Part shown: piece by piece, positions 5,404 to 7,632 of the stretch
How the letters are laid out: each line of letters opens with the position of its first letter
How positions within the stretch are numbered: position 1 is the first letter of the stretch
Notes under the pieces: generated by a model
Database searches by the model: none
Seen by the model: only the letters and a program-made list of their open reading frames with translations
What the model was told of the DNA's origin: nothing
Position numbers and translations under genes: made by a program
Source of the DNA: Bacteroidota bacterium
Lineage (GTDB): Bacteria; Bacteroidota; Bacteroidia; Flavobacteriales_F; PHOS-HE28
Length of the DNA: 7,632 nucleotides
Assembly: GCA_023430945.1 (NCBI GenBank)
Contig: JAEYYE010000014.1
Location: forward strand, 1-7,632
Direction: 5' to 3'

Positions 5404-7632
5404 CTACGGTGAATTTCCCAGATAGTTCTCGGTGAAGAAAGAGGCGTACCCTTCCACATCCTTGTTCTTGAACAGCTGCGAATAATTGTCCGGGCTGATC
5501 GCAAAGGCCTGGAAACCCTTATCGTTGATCCCCTGCAACATGGACTTGTCGTCCTTGAACATCGTGTAGTACTCCATCGCCTTCCCCTTGCTCTCGAAGA
5601 AGCTGAGGAGCACCACCTGATGTTGCGGATCGAGGAAACTGTTCGTGATCTGAACGCTCATTCCGCTGAAGAGCGCCTGGTTGAAGTTGGAGATCTTCGC
5701 CTTGATCGAATTCATATCATTGCCCTGGTTGGGCACGATAAGCGCGAAGTAATGCTGCCCTTGATCGGCCTTGTACGCCACCGGATCCTTGGGCTCTGGC
5801 GCGGGCGTGGCGGACTTGTCCATGTTCGCCAGGAGCTCTTCGGCCGCCCTCGCTTCATCGGTGCCGGCGAATTTTGTGGTGATGGTGGTGAGCGCTTCGC
5901 GGAAACCGTTCACATCACGCAGCCCGCCGATCGCCATCGCGCGAAGCATGTGGTATTTCGCGAGGAAATGATCATCGGGCCTGTTGGCGATCACTGAATC
6001 AGCCGCCGAGATCACCGTTGGGTAGGCATATTGCCTGAAGCTCTGGTACACCTTGCGGTAGGCGGCTTCCTCCTGCTGGCGGCGCGCCTCATCGGCCTGC
6101 ATGATGTTGGGATCGCGCACCAGTCGCGCGAACTCCGATCCGGGCCAGCGTTCGGTGATGATGTTCGCATAGGTCTGTGATCCGATCCCATCGAGCGAGA
6201 ACCAACCGGCATTCTCCTTCTCGAGGTAGATCCGGTAGAGCTGGTAATAGCTTTCCGGCGTGTACTGGCACTCATCGAAACGATTGTTCAGTACCTCGAA
6301 GCTCTCGGTGGCATTGTCGATGTCCTTCAACTGTTCCTTGTAGATCATGCCGCTCACATAGAGCGCACTACAGATCCGGGCGTTGGAGGCGTCGATCGCG
6401 GCTTCATCCCTGGGAAGGGATTTCGTGTAGAAGGAAGGATCCTTCCACTCCGGCTCATCACCCTTGGTCTCCGAAGCTTCCAGACTTTCCTCACCCTCCT
6501 CGGCGAGACTTTCCGCCAGCGCGCTGCCGCTCTTGTCCTTGCGCCGCCAATCATCCTCGAGCTTTCGATTGCCCCAGCGCTTGCGGAACTGTGTGAGGCC
6601 CCGGGAGATCTGCTGCGCATCGTAGAAGTACCAATTGCCAGAGCCGCCTCCGCCCCCGGTGGGCGGCTTTACCGCCGGGGTCTCAGTTTCGGCGCGGAGC
6701 CTCGCCTCCTCTTCCAGGCGGATCGCTTCGGCTTCGGCCTGTTCGCGATCGCGGATGATGCCCCTCACCTTCTTTTCAAGCTCCGCTTCGTCCAGGCCGG
6801 CCAGTGCCTGCAGGCTATCCTCCAGCGCTATGATCCCCAATTGTTCCACCAGATCACCAAGAACATCCGCCCGGGTATCCACCTCATCGAAGCGCTCATG
6901 TTCTTCGCTCAACAACGTGCGCGTGCTGTCATAATACTTCTGTGCATCAGCATAGATCCGATCCTCGAAATAGATGTCGGCAAGCTTCATGAAGGACTTC
7001 GCCTTCTGCCTTGTGTCGCTGGTGCTCACCTGCGCACTGGTGCGCAATTGCTCCATCGCTTCCTCCTTCTTGTTCTCCTTCAGATCGATATCCGCCAATG
7101 CATAATGGATCATATCGTAGTGATCGATATGCTTTTCATCATTCAGCATGCGGTTGAGCTTCTGGCGCAGCGCCTTGCTGTTGCCTTTGTTGAAGGCCAT
7201 CGCCTGGAAGATCTGCGCGTGGAAGGACATTTCGTATGGCGGACCCATCTTCACCACATCGGCGAACTGCTCGATCGCCTTGTCCTCCTGGCTCTTCACC
7301 TGGTAGAGCTGTGCTAGCACGAACGACCACCGGACTTTTTCACGCTTCGTCTTTGCGAGCGGGATCGCGTGCTCCAGGCTGATGATAGCATCATCCACTT
7401 TTCCCCGTTTCAGGTCCAGGTCGGCCTGGACGGCGCTCAACTGGCCATGATCGAATTTTTTCGGAAGCTTCTTTTCTTCCTTTACCTTGTCCAGTGCGGT
7501 CTGGGCCTTCGCGTACTGCTCCATCTGGATCGCGGTGCGTGCCAGCCAGATCAGGCTTTCGTGCTGCTTGTTCTCTCCTTTGTACCTCCTTGAAATGTAC
7601 TCGAAGCCGCGTTCCGCCTCGGAATAATTCCG
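5404..7632 (-). CDS. porW: Type IX secretion system PorW/SprE-like TPR protein, C-terminal part (start beyond window)
   Basis: The frame is open to the window edge and encodes 742 residues (numbered from the edge), ending at a TAG; the Met at 7524 is internal. Known SprE proteins are lipoproteins of roughly 850-900 residues, so the signal peptide and first repeats are missing. Visible: tetratricopeptide-like helices (about 1-270, e.g. SLIWLARTA at 26-34 and SFVLAQLYQ at 103-111), a charged coiled coil (about 281-317), a Gly-rich linker with GNWYFYD (332-338) and WGNRKLEDDWR (353-363) as in PorW/SprE, an acidic low-complexity segment (about 370-400), more helical repeats (about 415-600) and a C-terminal domain (about 625-738, from HYFALIVPN to FFTENYLG). 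PorW/SprE is needed for type IX secretion and gliding and is reported to link the PorK/PorN ring to the outer-membrane translocon. A 56-bp gap separates it from bactofilin. Confidence 0.88.
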   Translation of the reverse strand, partial: RNYSEAERGFEYISRRYKGENKQHESLIWLARTAIQMEQYAKAQTALDKVKEEKKLPKKFDHGQLSAVQADLDLKRGKVDDAIISLEHAIPLAKTKREKVRWSFVLAQLYQVKSQEDKAIEQFADVVKMGPPYEMSFHAQIFQAMAFNKGNSKALRQKLNRMLNDEKHIDHYDMIHYALADIDLKENKKEEAMEQLRTSAQVSTSDTRQKAKSFMKLADIYFEDRIYADAQKYYDSTRTLLSEEHERFDEVDTRADVLGDLVEQLGIIALEDSLQALAGLDEAELEKKVRGIIRDREQAEAEAIRLEEEARLRAETETPAVKPPTGGGGGSGNWYFYDAQQISRGLTQFRKRWGNRKLEDDWRRKDKSGSALAESLAEEGEESLEASETKGDEPEWKDPSFYTKSLPRDEAAIDASNARICSALYVSGMIYKEQLKDIDNATESFEVLNNRFDECQYTPESYYQLYRIYLEKENAGWFSLDGIGSQTYANIITERWPGSEFARLVRDPNIMQADEARRQQEEAAYRKVYQSFRQYAYPTVISAADSVIANRPDDHFLAKYHMLRAMAIGGLRDVNGFREALTTITTKFAGTDEARAAEELLANMDKSATPAPEPKDPVAYKADQGQHYFALIVPNQGNDMNSIKAKISNFNQALFSGMSVQITNSFLDPQHQVVLLSFFESKGKAMEYYTMFKDDKSMLQGINDKGFQAFAISPDNYSQLFKNKDVEGYASFFTENYLGNSP

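Overview
All recognisable genes lie on the minus strand, and the window is almost fully coding. It looks like a chromosomal housekeeping locus from a Bacteroidota bacterium, most likely Flavobacteriales or a close relative. Four things point there: a PorW/SprE-type type IX secretion protein, an F-type ATP synthase subunit a with a long signal-peptide-bearing N-terminus, two TAnnTTTG promoter motifs in the only sizeable gaps, and little sign of Shine-Dalgarno sequences. By eye the G+C is in the mid-fifties, high for typical Flavobacteriales but known in environmental and activated-sludge lineages; I cannot name a genus.

In transcription order (high to low coordinates): (1) 7632-5404, the C-terminal 742 residues of a PorW/SprE-like TPR protein whose start is outside the window; (2) a 56-bp gap with a TATCTTTG promoter motif; (3) a tightly packed group of bactofilin (5347-4889), a four-helix AtpI-like membrane protein (4882-4484) and AtpZ (4487-4248), separated by 6 bp and a 4-bp ATGA overlap; (4) an 86-bp gap with a TACCTTTG promoter motif; (5) the ATP synthase genes atpB (4161-3055), atpE (3027-2767), atpF (2733-2236), atpH (2239-1679), atpA (1672-92) and the first 18 codons of atpG (55-1). 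No stretch over 300 bases lacks a gene.

The ATP synthase genes encode the whole Fo sector (a, c, b) and the F1 subunits delta, alpha and the start of gamma. AtpI-like and AtpZ are probably accessory Fo factors (c-ring assembly or ion handling). The beta and epsilon genes are not in the window; they are not upstream of atpB, so they lie downstream of atpG or elsewhere. Subunit c lacks the sodium-binding residues, so the enzyme should be proton-coupled. PorW/SprE and bactofilin have no known role in ATP synthesis; they belong to type IX secretion/gliding and to a membrane-associated cytoskeleton.

I see no mobile element, CRISPR, tRNA or rRNA and no clear novel system. The strongest unexplained signal is a roughly five-fold excess of GATC across coding and non-coding DNA. 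Smaller points are a stable hairpin between atpE and atpF, a nearly G-free leader before atpE, an apparent TTG start for atpB, and the uncharacterised AtpI-like protein.
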